Shown here: one piece after another, positions 63,116-64,000 of the stretch
Position numbering within the stretch: position 1 is the stretch's first letter
How the letters are laid out: each line of letters starts with the position of its first letter
Origin: Dyadobacter fermentans
Lineage (GTDB): Bacteria > Bacteroidota > Bacteroidia > Cytophagales > Spirosomataceae
Assembly: GCF_019924045.1 (NCBI RefSeq)
Contig: NZ_JAHXBN010000018.1
Location: 434,001-498,000, forward strand
Direction of reading: 5' to 3'
DNA length: 64,000 nt
The notes under the pieces: generated by a model
The model's input: only the letters and a program-made list of their open reading frames with translations
The model's database searches: none
What the model was told of the DNA's origin: nothing
Translations under genes and position numbers: made by a program

Positions 63116-63976
63116 ATGGAATTATCGGAAGAAATTTTTCATGAAATCCACCAGTACCTGAGCGGCCAGGGTACGCCGGAAGAGCGAACCTCGTTCGAAA
63201 GCCGGATGAATACCGACGAAGAGCTGGCCCGCGAGGTGGCATCCCAGCGACGCATCCGAAATGGCTTGAAAGCGAACGAATACAAGGCACTCTTCAAGGA
63301 CATCCATGCGCGGCTGCAAAGCGAAGGTACATTACCAGAGCAACCACAAGCCGAAAACGACGATACCAAAATTCTGCCACTCGCCGCGGACAAGGCGAAC
63401 GCGCGTTGGCTATACTTCGCCGCCGCGGCAAGCGTGCTGATTGCCATCGGGTTGGTTTGGTATTTCAATCTCGGCTCGCAAGATCCTCAGCTAGCTTCCG
63501 ACACGCCGGTTGTGAAAGATACCGTCACACAAACACCGCCTGCGGAACGCCCCGATACCGCTCAACACAATGCGCCGGTGCAGCAGCCCGTCAAAAAGGC
63601 CCCGGCCGCTGTTAATACGAGCGAGTTCTTTGCCGCCTATTTCGATCCGAATACGATGCTCGAAAGTCCGTTTTCCGGGGACAAGCTGGGGGTAAGCCCT
63701 TCGGCGATAGCCCAATGGCGCTCGGATACCGCCCATGTGCAGCAGGGGATCCGCTATCTTGCCAAACGCGAGACCACGCTGGCTTTGGAAGCATTCGGCC
63801 TGGTGGAAGCAAGCCGGTACCGGCAGTTGAAACGCGTAGCCGATTGGTACAGAGCCCTCGCTTATTTGCAGCATAACGACCTGAAAAACTGCAAAGAACA
63901 ACTAAAAAAGATCATCGCAGATCCAGAAAATACATATAGCAAACAGGCCCGGGAATTACTCGCCAAAATCCAATAA
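63116..63976 (+). CDS. Anti-sigma-like membrane protein with helical repeats
   Basis: A 286-residue single-span protein. A cytoplasmic helical part (residues 1-90, FESRMNTDEELAREVASQRR) resembles FecR/anti-sigma N termini; one membrane segment lies at 98-118 (LYFAAAASVLIAIGLVWYF); a proline-rich linker and a TPR-like helical region (EAFGLVEASRYRQLKRVADW) follow. It lacks a zinc-finger motif. Its position 66 bases after the sigma factor supports an anti-sigma role. The window ends soon after. Confidence 0.72.
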   Translation: MELSEEIFHEIHQYLSGQGTPEERTSFESRMNTDEELAREVASQRRIRNGLKANEYKALFKDIHARLQSEGTLPEQPQAENDDTKILPLAADKANARWLYFAAAASVLIAIGLVWYFNLGSQDPQLASDTPVVKDTVTQTPPAERPDTAQHNAPVQQPVKKAPAAVNTSEFFAAYFDPNTMLESPFSGDKLGVSPSAIAQWRSDTAHVQQGIRYLAKRETTLALEAFGLVEASRYRQLKRVADWYRALAYLQHNDLKNCKEQLKKIIADPENTYSKQARELLAKIQ

Positions 63977-64000
63977 TCCATATCTCACCTCCCATCGATA

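Noticed and set aside
53915..63976. A CHAT/CASPASE-type anti-phage defence system
   Set aside because: Most products have signal peptides, and there is no effector, CRISPR, reverse transcriptase or NTPase sensor in the cluster, so I do not call it a defence system.

Overview
The window looks like chromosomal DNA of a Bacteroidota bacterium of the order Cytophagales; a Dyadobacter-like species is my best guess. This rests on several things: moderate GC, LytS/LytTR two-component pairs, a gliding/type IX secretion C-terminal sorting domain, Bacteroidota-style TAnnTTTG promoter motifs without Shine-Dalgarno sequences, NrtR-like Nudix regulators, and Tat-exported sugar oxidoreductases. I see no rRNA, tRNA, CRISPR array, transposase or prophage.

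Layout. 0-6.4 kb: DUF2306 membrane protein, Crp/Fnr regulator, solitary RhuM-family protein, TonB-domain protein, OmpA-like protein, FabH and an orphan LytTR regulator. 6.5-12.3 kb: a signalling block with two LytS/LytTR modules, one having two tandem kinases of which the first has lost its ATP-binding Asn, and an ECF sigma factor. 12.3-19.5 kb: exported and outer-membrane proteins of unknown role, a VOC protein, a cupin plus DapA-family aldolase transcribed away from a MocR regulator, and a FUSC-type membrane protein. 19.7-30.5 kb: carbohydrate metabolism, with a PQQ-type sugar dehydrogenase/cytochrome c fusion, a sugar isomerase-like protein, an NrtR-like Nudix regulator, a Gfo/Idh/MocA oxidoreductase, a START protein, D-galactonate dehydratase and a PhyH-family oxygenase. 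30.7-36.4 kb: a LytS/LytTR pair in one apparent operon with a 1032-residue T9SS cargo protein.

36.4-43.3 kb: a compact seven-gene minus-strand operon (SpeD-type AdoMet decarboxylase, DUF4178 protein, small membrane protein, DUF350 protein, membrane-bound spermidine-synthase-like enzyme, FAD amine-oxidase-like protein, polytopic membrane protein). It has the genes for a polyamine-type aminopropyl transfer reaction placed at the membrane. 43.4-53.7 kb: an alpha/beta hydrolase, an FKBP lipoprotein, a Cus/Czc-type RND efflux operon with an OmpR-family regulator but no adjacent kinase, and a two-domain GNAT protein.

53.9-64.0 kb: ten plus-strand genes that may form one unit. It encodes two exported caspase-fold proteases with intact His/Cys dyads, an exported papain-like (C1) protease with a DUF4384-like tail, a second DUF4384 protein, four exported proteins of unknown function (three perhaps diverged paralogues), then an ECF-type sigma factor and an anti-sigma-like membrane protein. 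This is the strongest candidate for an undescribed system.

Intergenic DNA is unusual. Several gaps hold short-word tandem repeats whose reverse complement lies on the other side of the same gap, so they fold back as long hairpins (13.3, 19.6, 29.6, 49.0 kb), or arrays of small three-base-loop hairpins (24.5-25.4, 51.8 kb). One hairpin array sits inside a coding sequence (56.7 kb).
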